DNA from: Coleophoma eucalyptorum
Lineage: Eukaryota; Ascomycota; Leotiomycetes; Helotiales; Dermateaceae
Assembly: GCA_026120035.1 (NCBI GenBank)
Contig: JALRME010000003.1
Span: 1,674,001 to 1,738,000 of the forward strand
DNA length: 64,000 nucleotides
Direction of reading: 5' to 3'
Under the pieces are notes generated by a model. It had not been told where the DNA came from, made no database searches, and saw only the letters and a program-made list of their open reading frames with translations. Each line of letters begins with the position of its first letter. The stretch's first letter is position 1. The translations under genes were made by a program, and so were the position numbers. Positions 36,260-48,900 of this stretch are shown piece by piece.

Positions 36260-36601
36260 GTCGATAACCTTAGCAGTGTAGGAGAAGGATGAGGAGAGGT
36301 GTAATATTCCAACACCCCATCAAGTCAGCTCGCACTCCTTCGCAGCTAGAAACTCAAAAGTCTACTAGGATTAATGACGATGTGCCGGGCCAATCATATC
36401 ATAATCATATTAAGCAATCACGTGGTTACGTGAAGTACGCTCAACACGGTCGCGTCTGCCTGAAGTTCCTCGAAGCTCACCTTCATTATGAGTTTCTTAT
36501 CAACATAGACACGCAACAAGGGAAGACTCTAAGTGTACGGTTCAATGTGGAAGCCGTCCAATATTCCTCAGTTATCAAAGAGTTGATAAATACTATCAGC
36601 A
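36260..36601. promoter_or_regulatory. Bidirectional promoter, ferrochelatase / Ku70
   Basis: Only 342 bp separate the two ATGs, so both 5' leaders and both promoters must fit here. No TATA box is clear on either side. A 106-codon open frame that fills the gap on the plus strand overlaps the Ku70 start and is not thought to be a gene. Confidence 0.6.
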
Positions 36602-38732
36602 ATGGCTGAAAACGAGAGCTGGCGACGGGACAGCGAGGAGGATGAGGACGAAGATGAGCGCGATGAGAGTGTCAGTGTCTCTGCCATAGTATTCTGGCCT
36701 GCACTAACGAGTATATAGTACTATGGATCGCAAAAGAACGCTGTGATCTTTGCAATCGAAGTTAGCCCCTCCATGCTTGCCCCTCCCCCGCCTTCAGACG
36801 ACAAGAAAGCCGATACAGATAGCCCGACGATCGCGGCACTCAAATGCGCATATCAGCTTATGCAGCAGCGAATTATCTCAAATCCAAAAGATATGATGGG
36901 CGTCCTGCTTTTTGGTACAGAGAAATCGAAGTATCAAGACGAGGCAAACACGAGCGGGGTCATCTCATATCCGCACTGCTATTTGCTCAACGACCTTGAT
37001 GTGCCATCTGCTGAAGATGTCAAAGCTCTGCGAGATCTTTTGGAAGATGAAGACCCGTCCAGAGAAATCCTGAAGCCCGCAGAAGAGAAAGCAACAATGT
37101 CCAACATGCTTTTCTGTGCGAATCAGATCTTTACGACAAGGGCACCTAACTTTGGCTCCCGCAAGTTGTTGATTATCACAGATAATGATGACCCCCATCC
37201 AAACGACAAAGATGCAAGTCAGTCAGCTGCTGTCAGAGCAAAAGATTTATACGATCTAGGGGTGATAATTGAGCTATTTCCAATCTCAAAGTCTGATCAC
37301 GAATTCGACTTGAGCAAGTTTTACGATGTATGTAGTAGCGCTTGCTTGGTTTTCACTACTAACTTCCTCAGGATATCAGGTATCGTGATCCCGAGCAATC
37401 AGACACAGATGCTCTTGGTATGACTGGATATCAAGATCATAAAACCGGTGGTAAAGACGGAATTAGCCTTCTGAATAGCCTGTTGTCTGATATAAATTCC
37501 AAGCAAGTGGCGAAGCGAGCCCTGTTTTCTAACATGCCTTTGGAGATCGGGCCGGGGTTTAAGATCTCTGTCAAAGGATATAACATACTACAGAAACAGG
37601 CACCAGCTCGCTCAGCCTATGTTTATGTCGACGGTGAGCAAGCACAGATTGCAGTCGGTGAGACGACCAAGCAAGATGAAAATACTCAGAAGTCGGTTGA
37701 GAAGATTGAGATAAAGAAGGCATATAAGTTTGGCAATGAGCAAGTACTGTTCACGCCAGAAGAACAGAAACAAATGAAGGACTTCGGCCCTGCAGGTATA
37801 CGCATACTTGGATTTAAGCCCCAGTCGATGCTTCCTTACTGGGCATCAATGAAAAAGTCCACATTTATCTTCCCCAGCGAAGATGGTTATGTTGGCTCAA
37901 CCCGAGTTTTCTCGGCTCTTTGGCAGAAATTGCTCAAAGATAAAAAGATGGGCATCGCATGGTTCATCGCTCGTTCAAACGCCACACCCATTCTCGTTGC
38001 TATTCTTCCTTCCTCAGAGAAGATTGACCCCAATACTAACCAACAAGTCATTCCTCAAGGCCTATGGTTGTATCAACTACCATTTGCTGATGATATCCGT
38101 CAGCCACCTGAGACTCTGAAGTCCCTCGTCAGTCCGGACAACTTAACAGATTCCATGAGAAGGATCGTTCAGCAGGTAAGCTTTCGTATGACAAGTTGCA
38201 ATACACAAATTCCAAACTTCACAAACCTTTTTATTAGAATATACTAACTTGATTTCAGTTACAACTTCCAAAGGCCGAGTACGACCCTAGCAAGTATCCG
38301 AACCCAGCCCTACAATGGCATTACAAGATTCTACAAGCTATGGCTCTCGAAGAAGAAATACCAAGTATTCCAGAAGATAAGACAATACCAAAGTACCGCC
38401 AAATTGACAAAAGAGCGGGGGAGTACGCACTTCAGTGGATGAAGGAGCTAGAGCTAGCAGGCCATTCAGGCCTCACGAGAAAAAGAGAAGCGGTTGATGA
38501 AAAGGGTGCCAGTGATGCCCCTAAGAAGCGCATAAAGGCTGAGCCTAAGGATGAGACCTCATTCTCTGATATGAGTCTGAAGACCTTGCGTGGAATCGTT
38601 GAAGGACAGACGTTGAGCAAACACACGGTTGCAGAACTTAAAGCCTTGTGCACGGTTAAAGGCCTTGCTTCGACTGGCAAGAAGGCAGACTTGGTTGACA
38701 GGATTGAGCAGTGGGTTGAGGGACAGGATTGA
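36602..38732 (+). CDS. KU70: Ku70 DNA end-binding protein
   Basis: Exons 36602-36670, 36719-37327, 37372-38175 and 38259-38732 give 651 residues. After an acidic N-terminus ([14 protein letters not shown]) comes the von Willebrand A-like domain from [16 protein letters not shown] to about residue 240, with [13 protein letters not shown]. The central beta-barrel (residues ~260-480) includes [14 protein letters not shown] and [15 protein letters not shown]. The C-terminal arm has [13 protein letters not shown] and [19 protein letters not shown]. The last ~35 residues are a SAP DNA-binding motif ([20 protein letters not shown]), a feature of Ku70 but not Ku80. With Ku80 it rings broken DNA ends for non-homologous end joining and helps maintain telomeres. 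The first intron starts AGT|gtcagt, a weaker donor chosen because it alone keeps the frame. Confidence 0.96.
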
Positions 38733-40189
38733 GTATGATTGCCCACAACGACAGGGAGAGTTTGTATTGTACTATCTATGACCAGCTGGCGCTACGTGGA
38801 GTTTGGTAGGTAACATTCAAGCAGACCATGCAGCATGATGATAGGTCATGGCCAGAACAGATGTTGAAGTTCACACGAAAAGTGTTTATTGTATACTATC
38901 AGCACCAAGAGTGTGTGATTGACTTGAGCCTCAAGATCTTGCCACTACTACGATTGTAAGAGCGAGAATCTCTGGAATACCATATGAAAGGAAACCATCT
39001 CTGTTGTACTGTGCAACCATATCGTAACATGCAGATGGCCCTCGCTTCCTGCTTACTCTGATCGCCTGCCCTACAGTACGGAGAAAGTCTGGGGGTTCCC
39101 GTCGCAAAGCCAAGCCACGTCATGCATACATGCATGCATGTTCGAAGCGAAGCGACGAAAGGAGGAAAAAGCAACGGCGCTGATTTGTGGAAGATTAAAC
39201 ATCCTCTCAGCCAAGTAAATTTTCCACCGTCCCTGCTGGTCCTCTTTTTCGAGAACCTCGTGAGAGTTCTTTCGTACAAGGCCATAGAGGGGTGACGCGA
39301 GGCTTGGGCAAAGCGATATGTGGTGTGTGTGTGACTGGAGAAGAATCATGGGGAAATTGGACGCAAATATCCTGGGGTTGGAGAAATCAGACTCATGAGG
39401 AGGGGGGAGGCTGGGGGGAAAAGGTTGGGGAAAATGGATAGGAAATATGGAGCCAAGGTGGCTTGATTTGAGTATAGTGCTTTTCTTCGTTTGGATGTCC
39501 TCTGGTTGGCAGGTCCGAGGCTTGACATTGAAATGGCTGTTTCTCGTTGCTTGTTTTGCTTCTTCACATCTCAAGTTTTTGAGCCTCGGTTTTTCGACTC
39601 TTGGCTCTTGAGTCTCAAGCTTGGACGGCCGTTATGGCGTGAGACGTTCGACGGGCGAGCGCAATCTCGGAGCGGTTGCCCACTGTGGCCACCATGTGAG
39701 TGGCAAAGCTTGTGGCTGGATCGAGTGACTGGAGGAATCGGCCTGCAGCATGGAAGAGAATCCTTGTTCAGTCTTCCCATTTCCTTGTTCATAGCTGGAC
39801 TACTTGATACGGGACATTCTACTGTACATGGGAAGTATGCATGTTTGTTGGGGCCGCAGACTAACGCAGGTAGACGATCAGGTGGCATGGGGATACAGGC
39901 TGAATTATGCGGAGGTGGAGCTTCTGGATTGGTTCTAATCCTCGTTCTATGCCCGTGGGGTATGTAGTACATTTAATATCGCGTTCCAGGTTGACTGAAT
40001 GTCTGGTTGGCTATCATATATTAGAGGCGTGGACTCCTTCACGCGTGTCCGACCACTCTTTTTGCCTTCTTGCTATCGCCCTCTTATTCAGATCAGGACT
40101 CCGTCTGAGTGGGACCTTGGTCTGCGTCCTTTTACGTTTCTGCTCCACTGCAAGCTTCACCGAGTCTGGTTTGTCACCGAGTCCTCACC
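38733..40189. other. Intergenic region before the sugar porter
   Basis: 1.46 kb. Plus-strand frames of up to 158 codons (39491-39967) have unlikely composition and no family features. The distal part should contain the sugar-porter promoter. This also marks the likely left edge of the secondary-metabolite region. Confidence 0.45.
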
Positions 40190-42007
40190 ATGGTATCTAA
40201 GTCGAGAGTCTATAATTGGTATGTATTCAAATCTATCCTGCTTGCCACTCGATTTCTGACTTGTCTGCAGGTATATTGGCCTATTGTCGGCAGGATGTAT
40301 GGTCCTGTATGGCTACGATGCCTCTGTATTCAATGCTGTCCAAGTCAACGATCAATGGAGAGTCTGGTTCGACCATCCTGAGAAAAACAAAAACTTGTTA
40401 GGTCTCATCAACACCTCATACTCTATTGGTGCCATTGTGGCCGGCTGGTTTCTTGGAGGTCCTACTGTACGTTCTTTGGCAACTTCCGCTTTCGAGCATC
40501 ACATTGACTTTTTTACAGGCCGACTTCTTAGGCCGACGGTGGGGTATGGGCATTGGTTGCTTCATTACCATCATTGCCACTTTTGTTCAATGCTTTGCTC
40601 CGAAACATGAGCTTGGTGTCTTCATTTTCGGTCGTGTTCTGATTGGAATCGGCCAAGGAATTGCTTTGAGTGAGTGCTGTAGCTTTCGGATCTAATATTT
40701 GAGCTGACTCATTTGATTAGCGGCTGGACCAGTCTACATTGGAGAGATGACTCCTCCTGAGATCCGTGGAAAAGTCATGTCCTTCTGGCAATTATTTTGG
40801 TCGGTTGGCTCGTTCATTGCGTACTGGGTCAACTATGCCAGCTCGCAGCACGTTGAAAAGCTTGGCGAATGGACCTGGAAAATGGTTGTTATTTTCCAGT
40901 TGCTCGTTCCTTTGATTATCATTGTTCAACTACCATTCATTCCGGAATCGCCTAGATGGTTCATTCAGCGTGGTGATCGCGTCGAAGAAGCTCGCGCGTC
41001 TCTCCGGCGAGTCAGAGACACCGAACAGCAAGTAGAGGATGAACTTCTTGGAATCAGAGAGGCGATCACCTTTGAAAAAGAAGTTGTGTCTGGCTCCTAT
41101 ATGGCTCTCTGGAAAGATCCTTCAGTCCGGAAGAGATTACTCCTGGCTTTTGTGATCAACGTTGGCCAACAACTCTCTGGACAAGGAACCTTGAATACTT
41201 ACTCTTCAACCATCTACAAGAGCGTTTGGCCTTCTACTAAGACAATCAACTTGATTAATGCCATCAATGCTACTTGCGGCATTATCTTCACAGCCAACGC
41301 GGTCTGGACAGTCGATCGATTTGGTCGCAAGGCCTTGCTCATTGTTGGAGCCATTGGTATGGCTGTGTGTATGTTAATTGTGCCAGTCATTGGTTTGGAG
41401 ACTCCTACAACAGCGTCAGGTGGTAAAGAGCAACCTGTTGGTATTGCAATCGTCTTTATGCTGTTCCTCTTCATATTCTTCTACAAGGTAAGCCCCAAAG
41501 ACCTATTTGCGTAAAAATTGCACCACTAACTTTCCTAAGCCAACCTGGGGCGCTACTGTCTGGGTATACACATCCGAAATTTTCTCTATGAACGTGCGAT
41601 CGCAAGCTGTAGGCATGTGCTCCCAAATGCAAAACGTTGCACAATGTATTTTCAATCAGTTCTTCCCGCAATTCTTCGCCAACTGTGGACTGTAAGTACC
41701 CTGAAATGGCCTTATACTGGTAGAACACGATTCTGATAATACCAACAGGAAAGCGTTTTTCTTCTTCATGTCTACGAATATCTGCCTCGCTGCTTTTGTT
41801 TGGCTTTGCCTACCTGAGACTAGGAAAGTCGCACTCGAAGAAGTTGATGTTCTCTTCGGTGGACAGAACCATCAAGAGAAAGGTGGCAATATCCTTGATG
41901 TTGCGGATGCCCATCATGCTCAACTCGGCGTCGACAATGTTCGTGGTGAGGAGGACAAGATTGCACCGGTGGTCCGTCACGATGAGACCGCCCGAGAAAT
42001 CAGATAA
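40190..42007 (+). CDS. MFS sugar porter (Sugar_tr family)
   Basis: Exons 40190-40218, 40271-40466, 40519-40669, 40721-41487, 41540-41691 and 41749-42007 give 517 residues; every phase fits. The first exon has only nine full codons. Sugar-porter motifs are GYDASVFNAVQ in TM1, FLGRRWGMGIGC (GRR after TM2), GRVLIGIGQGIALTAGPVYIGEM (the R-x-G-x-G motif and the Y of TM4-5), PESPRW ending the N half, DRFGRKALL after TM8, and LPETRKVALEEVDVLF at the end of TM12. Fungal members import hexoses, pentoses, disaccharides or polyols by proton symport. The substrate cannot be told here. Its place next to a PKS and near polyol dehydrogenases makes a sugar or polyol role worth testing. Confidence 0.93.
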
Positions 42008-42982
42008 AGTAGAGCAGTGGATGGGTGAATTTATGCGAGATGATTTTGGAATTATTGTCAACACGGGCTTTTAGTTCGTAGAACCGAAGGATATTTTGAC
42101 ACTCTTTACTGTATGATTCAATATAACTTTGTAAATCCTATCTTCTTTTTTGGATACCAATTGATTGTTGCTTCAATAGTCAAGGCTAGAATTAGGTTTG
42201 AAAAGCAGGGCAGAAGGCTCATCGTACGATATCCATTTTCTATCGTATGAGGAGGGACAGCCCAAAGAGGAAAACAAGATTTGGGAGCTTGACCCTAAAA
42301 GAGAACAAAAATCACCCGATTACCATTTAAGATAAACACCACACGAGCAGTAGCACGCAACAGAAGCTCGAGCTTTGAAATTTGCGTCCCGTATCTCCTT
42401 AATGTAATCGATTCTTCAAATAAATATTGCTAAAACACTTGATTCCGTCGTGACCACTGCGTACTGTCTTCGTTGTCAATTCTACAACTCGAGAGTCCCA
42501 ACATCGCCCTTGAACAGAGATGAATTTCCCCGGCTTACTTTTGGGTGTCCTCAGCCAACTACTGTGTAACAGCCCTGCAGCTATGAGGAATCGGGTCCCC
42601 GGACAGTGGTTACGCAGCGCTGACACCGATACTCTTTCAGGGTTGTTCGGATCATGCACCTCACAAGGGATGGGCATGCTCCATTTTTGATACTTGACGA
42701 GACTGGAATACGTTCATTGATAGGCTCTCTAGCACTTGAACTTGACGCCTGGCTATCGCATGGCATATTACATCTCTTAGCTGCACCGTGAGATCCAGGA
42801 AGTGGGTTGAATCTTGGACAGCCAATACGAGATTCGTCGTGTCAGTCCATACGTAGCGAGTGCTTCTGTGCCGCACGGATTACGAAGTAGTTTTCCCGTG
42901 ATCATCCTATTTGGAGTATTCTATGTAAATAGCAAAAGTTCGGGTTTTGTAGTTCATTGATCTGATCATATCCGGATGCATC
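42008..42982. other. Intergenic region between the two MFS genes
   Basis: 0.98 kb, no believable gene. It holds the 3' end of the sugar porter and the promoter of the DHA2 transporter. Confidence 0.5.
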
Positions 42983-45032
42983 ATGACTTTGAACTCTGAT
43001 GGCACAGATATCCGGCTAACGGAGAACCCGGGCAGGGAGGAGATACCCTTGCAAGTGCAACCACTGTGAGTACTGCCTTTTTCAGACGAGTTAGGATACT
43101 TACGAGACTACAGTTCAAGTGAAATACGTTTTAGCGGTCGCAGAAGTTCTGATTATGTCGGAAAGGAAAACTATGTTGGAGATGAAGGCCTGGCTGGCAA
43201 TAAGGAGGCTCTCCAACCAGAGATCAGTGGCCACCAGGAAGTCGAAGTGGTTGCACCACCTACGCCTCAATATACAGGCATGCGCCTTCATATTCTCTCA
43301 ACGGGGTTCTCTATTGCTACATTCATGGTAGCTCTTGACAGAACGATCTTAGGTTAGCTACACTGCGCCCTTTGCACCTCAGTCTGATGAAGTTTGCTTG
43401 ACAGCTACTGCTATTCCGAAAATTACTACTGAATTCAACTCCCTGTCTGATATTGGCTGGTATGGAAGTGCTTACTTACTTACTCAAATGTCGATGCAGC
43501 CTACAATGGGTAGAGTATATGTCTACTTTGAGGCGAAGACCACATACTTACTTAGCACCTTGGTGTTTGAAATCGGTTCCATTATTTGCGCGTCAGCTCC
43601 AAACTCTGCGGTACTAATCCTTGGTCGAGCTGTTGCAGGTGCTGGATCTGCAGGAATGGTCACTGGTAGTCTTGCAGTATATGGGCAGGTTGTACCTTTG
43701 AGGAAAAGACCGATGGGCATGGCCATTGTCAACTCGACTTATGCTCTTGCCGGTTTACTAGGTCCGACACTTGGAGGTGTCTTCACGGATACACCTCGTT
43801 TGACATGGAGATTCTGCTTTTGGATCAACCTTCGTAAGCAAATATTTCCCATGTTCACCAAAATGCAAAAATAGAGCTTAGCTAATTACCTTGTCTCAAT
43901 AGCTTTCGGTGCCATTTCAGCAGCAACTGTCATGTACATACTACGTAGAAAGAAAGGAGTTCATGCTGATCTCCCCCTCATGGAAAAGCTCATTCGCTTG
44001 GATCCATTGGGTGCAATGCTCCTCACATCTAGCCTGGTCTGCTTGTTCCTAGCATTAGAATGGGGAGGAACAGAATTACCGTGGTCCAATTCACGGGTTT
44101 GGGGTTGTTTGATAGGATTTGCATTGTTGGCAGTCCTTTTCTTCGGCCTACAAGTAGTCCGCAAGGAAAAGTCGGTTGTCCTTCTGTTACACAGCATCGA
44201 CTTGATTATTGACTTTATTAGGGCAACCATACCACTTAGGATCCTCAAGCAGCGGACAGTTATAGTCAGCTGTGCCTTCTCCTGTCTCTACAGTGTTGCT
44301 GTAATCACACATTCGTATCTTCTACCAATATATTTTCAAGCTGTTAAAGGCACATCAGCGACACTGTCGGGCGTTTATGGCCTTCCATTCACCATAGCCA
44401 GTGCCTTCGCCACGATCTTTGCTGGTTTTAGCATGACTACGTATGGTTACTATGTCCCACTTATGTGGGTTGGTTCGCTTATGTACGTCGCTGGCAGTGT
44501 TGTTTACCATCTACTCCAGGCTCAGAGTGGCCCTGCGAAGTGGGTGGTATGCCAGATCCTTGCAGGCATTGGTTTTGGCCTTTCAATCCAAATTGGGTTC
44601 ATCGCAGTACAAGTCGTTTCGTTACCGGAAGACATGCCGACAGCCTGTGCCTGGGAAATATTCTTCAAGGCGTTTGGCGGTGCTGTAGGGATCAGCATGG
44701 CACAAACCATATTTACAGACAAGCTAGTTGTGCTTTTGCGACAGATTCCAGGTTTAGATACCACTGCGGTTATCAATGCTGGTGCTGCTGACATCTCTGC
44801 GGCTAGGAATGCTATACCTGCTGCGATGGTTGAGCCAGTGAAGATCGCCTACAATGGAGCTATCAGCGCCGCTTTTCTCCTGCCAGTTGCTGCTACTGCT
44901 CTAGCTGCACTGGTAACTCTAGGTATGGAGTGGAAACAGATTGAAGACGAAGATACCCGTCCACTTGAGGGGCCCCACCGGGGTGGATCTGGGGATCCCG
45001 CCATTACGCGTGGGGGGGATCCGAAATCGTAA
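42983..45032 (+). CDS. MFS efflux transporter, DHA2 family (14 TM)
   Basis: Exons 42983-43065, 43114-43352, 43405-43833, 43903-44170 and 44222-45032 give 609 residues. The cytosolic N-terminus is acidic. Family motifs are FMVALDRTILATAIPKITTEF (TM1, motif D1), SDIGWYGSAYLLTQ, GRAVAGAGSAGMVTGSL (motif C region), LLGPTLGGVFTD and RFCFWINLPFGAIS; the last two are hallmark DHA2 sequences. ATIPLRILKQRTV is produced only if a 51-nt intron at 44171-44221 is removed; reading through would insert 17 odd residues. GFGLSIQIGFIAVQ and CAWEIFFKAFGGAVGISMAQTIF follow. Such 14-TM pumps export fungal toxins and polyketides. It lies 0.9 kb upstream of the PKS on the same strand and is the natural candidate exporter of the product. 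Confidence 0.93.
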
Positions 45033-45951
45033 ATGCAGAAACACGGCACGGCAATTGGGCTTACTCGCATTCGTTATACTTCGACGCAAATTTTTCCACC
45101 AACTCTTGTCAGTCTTGGCAAATATGAATCTACAAACTATTTCAGCTTCTAAATTGGCTACTGGAGATGTTCCCCGATGGGGTGGCACTGGACTGCAGTG
45201 TCTCGGTTCCCCGGCTGGTCGCTTAAGCACTCACTACCAGGTTGTATGGTCACCCCATGGGACAACAGCAGTTCAATTTCACGTGGATCAGGCCATACCA
45301 GATATTGACGCTATCTGGAGTTCTTATCATACCTCTTTAGAATACTCCCATGAGAAATGGTAATCAAGAAAGTTCGCAATAACATTTACTTAACAATATT
45401 GCTAGTGCTGTGAAACTTTCTCTGATCCCGAAATCCTCGTACCATCCAAATCGTAAGAATCGCTTTTGCTTACGGCGCATACAGGGACTATTGGAGCTAG
45501 GAAGGCGACTGTGCCTGGATTTACCAAGGCCCTAGCAACATAGTCGAACATCATAGGTGGGTTATTTTCGCAGTCCTGTGTCCATGAAGAGCGAAAGCAG
45601 GCACAGGCGTCATACCAATGTCACACAAAGCAGTGCAATTCGCTCTCAGGCCGATGGTAAGCCTCAGGATATCAATCTGAAAGTACTACTGCTCTAATTT
45701 CAGCCCTTACTTTTGTTGCAAGGCCTACAAGCAAGTGAGTGAGGAAGCGGCAGATAAGACAAACTACTAGAAGTGTGTCCTTCGCTTTGATAACCAAAAT
45801 ATCCTCCTTATACCCAAATTCTAGTTTTTTCAATAGCTCAGTAGTCGATCGTTACAACCCCTCGTCTTTACTTAGTTAATCTTTGGCCAGGCACAACTCC
45901 CTTGGTATTGTATCTCACTACATGCCTGACATCTCTTGAGTTACAACAAAT
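45033..45951. other. PKS promoter region with a small open frame
   Basis: 919 bp between the DHA2 gene and the PKS. It must hold the PKS promoter. No clear TATA box is seen; a C/T-rich leader precedes the ATG. A small open frame at 45124-45363 is listed separately. Confidence 0.5.
45124..45363 (+). CDS. Possible small protein, unidentified (79 aa)
   Basis: ATG 45124 opens a 79-codon frame, starting MNLQTISASKLATGDVPRW and ending with HTSLEYSHEKW. Composition is protein-like (few rare stretches, several Trp), but I recognise no domain. A donor, tg|gtaatc, lies at its stop, and an acceptor, gctag, near 45405 would extend the frame by about 45 residues. It could be a short gene, an exon of one, or chance sequence in the PKS promoter. 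Confidence 0.2.
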   Translation: MNLQTISASKLATGDVPRWGGTGLQCLGSPAGRLSTHYQVVWSPHGTTAVQFHVDQAIPDIDAIWSSYHTSLEYSHEKW

Positions 45952-48900
45952 ATGGCGAGTCCTGTCCCCATTGCTGTCATTGGCATGGGCTGTCGCTTGC
46001 CAGGCGGTGCTAATGGACCTGAGAAACTATGGGACATGCTGGCTGAGGGGCGAAGCGGTTGGAGCGAGGTCCCTTCAGATCGCTGGAATTGGAAATCTTT
46101 CTACAATCCAAACCCCGAAGCAAAAGAGTCTGTCAATTCCAAGAGTGGCTATTTCTTACAGCAAGACATTGCATCCTTTGATGCCCGATTTTTCAACATC
46201 CCGGTCTGGGAAGCTCATGCTATGGATCCCCAGCAGAGGATCTTACTAGAAACGACCTATGAAGCACTGGAAAATGCAGGCATCTCCTTGCAGAGCATTA
46301 AGGGCTCTGATACGGCGGTGTACGTTGGAATGTATGCGCGTGACTACGACCGCATGGGGTATAAAGATTTACCTCAGATTACCAAGATCCATATCACCGG
46401 AACTGGGGAGGCCGTGGTATCCAATCGGATATCTTATCTCTTTGACCTTAGAGGAGCTTCTTTGACTGTAGACACTGGTTGTGTGAGTAGGTGAACTCTT
46501 CGCCAATGATCATATACTAATGCATGTGCTAGTCTGGGAGTATGGTTGCTCTTCACCAAGCTTGCCAAGCTCTACGAACACACGAGACTGGCATGGCTAT
46601 TGTGGGAGGCACCCAACTATTACTGCATCCTGACCAATCAATCCCAATGAGTATGGTAGGGTAAGTGCATACCCAATTCTCTTTATTCTGGACTTCTCGT
46701 CAATGCTGAGACTAATATTCAATGGTAGTATGGTGAATCCAAACGGTAGATGCTTTGTCTTCGATAGTCGAGGATCAGGCTATGCACGTGGTGAAGGTGT
46801 TGGTACTATTATTCTCAAACGTCTAGATGACGCCCTCGAAGCTGGTGATCCAATTCATGCAGTAATTAGGAATTCGGCGCTTAACCAGGATGGCAAGACT
46901 GCTGGTATCTCGTTGCCAAATGCAGATGCACAAGCTGCTTTGATGCGACTGGTCTATGCTAATGCAGGCTTGGACCCTCGAGATACAACTTATGTTGAGG
47001 CTCACGGCACTGTATGTGATGAACTATTCCATTAACATTCTAATGATTATAATACTGACCACCGATTACAGGGCACTCAAGCAGGTACGTTTTGTAGTTC
47101 CACATAGCCAGTCAAGTTCACATTCTCGATTGGAACAGCGTGTTTGGAAGTTTCTGAATCACGAAGGTAGAAAATCAAGACTGACATAACTCTTTCAAGG
47201 TGATAATGCGGAAATAAGCTCGATAGCCTCAGTATTTACCAATTCCGCAAGAGACACTGATCTATACGTCGGGTCAATTAAATCAAACATCGGTCATCTT
47301 GAAGCCTCAAGCGGTGTGGCTGGGTTGATCAAAGCTATTATGATCCTCAAAAAAGGTGCCATACCACCAAATATAGACTTCATTAAACCAAAAGACACTC
47401 TTAAGCTGGAGGAACGAAACATCAAGGTACGGTCAATTCCTGGTTATAGATTCAGAAAATCTCTGACTTAACCAGATACCCCTATCACTTACTCCACTGC
47501 CACAAGGGGGCTCAGTACCAAGTCGTGTATCGTTGAATAGTTTTGGCTACGGAGGCACTAACGCGCATGTAATCCTCGAGTCCGCACCAATACACCGGAC
47601 GCAAAAATCTCTTCAAAACGGATCAGCTGCACTCAATGGAGTAGCCAACGGCACCAGTAAAACTGTCAAGTCAGGCTCAGAACCCAGATTACTGGTCCTC
47701 ACAGCAGCATCTGAGAGCTCACTTCGCTCCACTATCAAGAGCTTACATCAATGGGTCACTAGCGCCGATCCAAAAAGCTTCAATATCGATGACTTAGCTT
47801 ATACACTTTCCTTGCGCAGGTCGATTATGCCATGGAGATACACTGTTGTAGCGTCAAGCCAGGAAGAACTAGCTTCTGCTCTTGATCAGCCAAACCCGCG
47901 TATCTGCAGAGCAGCAGCTACAGTCCGTACCACATTCATATTCACCGGTCAAGGTGCACAGTGGTATGCTATGGGTCGGGAGCTGATCACAGAGGAATCT
48001 AGCTTCAGAAAATCGATCTTAGCATCCGATGACACGCTGGCTGATCTTGGTTGCCAGTGGAGTCTTTTGGAAGAACTTTTGAAAGACGAAACAAACTCAA
48101 AACTTGGGGAGAGTGAACTCTCTCAACCTGCAACAACTGCTATCCAGCTGGCCCTGGTAGACTTGTTCGCCAGTTTCGGTATCAGACCACAGAGCGTATG
48201 TGGACATAGTTCAGGCGAGATCGCTGCTGCATATGCTGCTGGTGCTTTATCTCATAGAGAAGCGATCGAAGCGTCAGTACTTTTCGACTCTCTATTCTCC
48301 TGTTGATCACCACCCATGCTTACTTTTATTTTAACAGGTCTTATCGTCGAGGACTATGGTCTGCCGCTGCAAAAAAGCTCAATAAAGCAAAAGGTTCAAT
48401 GCTTGCTGTTGGGGCAGGAGAGAAGGAAGTGCTGCCTTATGTAAAACAAGTCAAAGAAGGCGTTATTACGGTTGCATGCGTAAACAGTCCCAGCAGTACG
48501 ACGATCTCAGGCGATGAAGCTGGAATAGATGAGCTTAAAAAAGTCCTTGACGAGCTCTCCATCTTCAACAGAAAACTGAAGGTTGATTCAGCATATCACT
48601 CGCATCATATGCAGACGGTTGCGAAGCAATATCAACAGTCCATTGAGGACATTGCTGCAAAAGTTTCTCAGCCAGATATTCAATTCTACTCCTCGGTCAC
48701 CGGGACAAAAAAGAACTCTGATTTCAGTGCTTCTTACTGGACCCAAAACTTGGTTTCAAAAGTCAAATTCAACACGGCGATACAATTGCTTGCAAAAGAC
48801 TTGAAAGGATCAAGACAGTCGAGCAACGTATTTATTGAGATTGGTCCACATGGTGCATTGGCTGGCCCACTGAGACAGATCCTTGCGACCGTCAACAACC

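Noticed and set aside
39491..39967. 158-codon plus-strand open frame before the sugar porter
   Set aside because: Odd composition, no domain, no promoter or splice support; likely chance.
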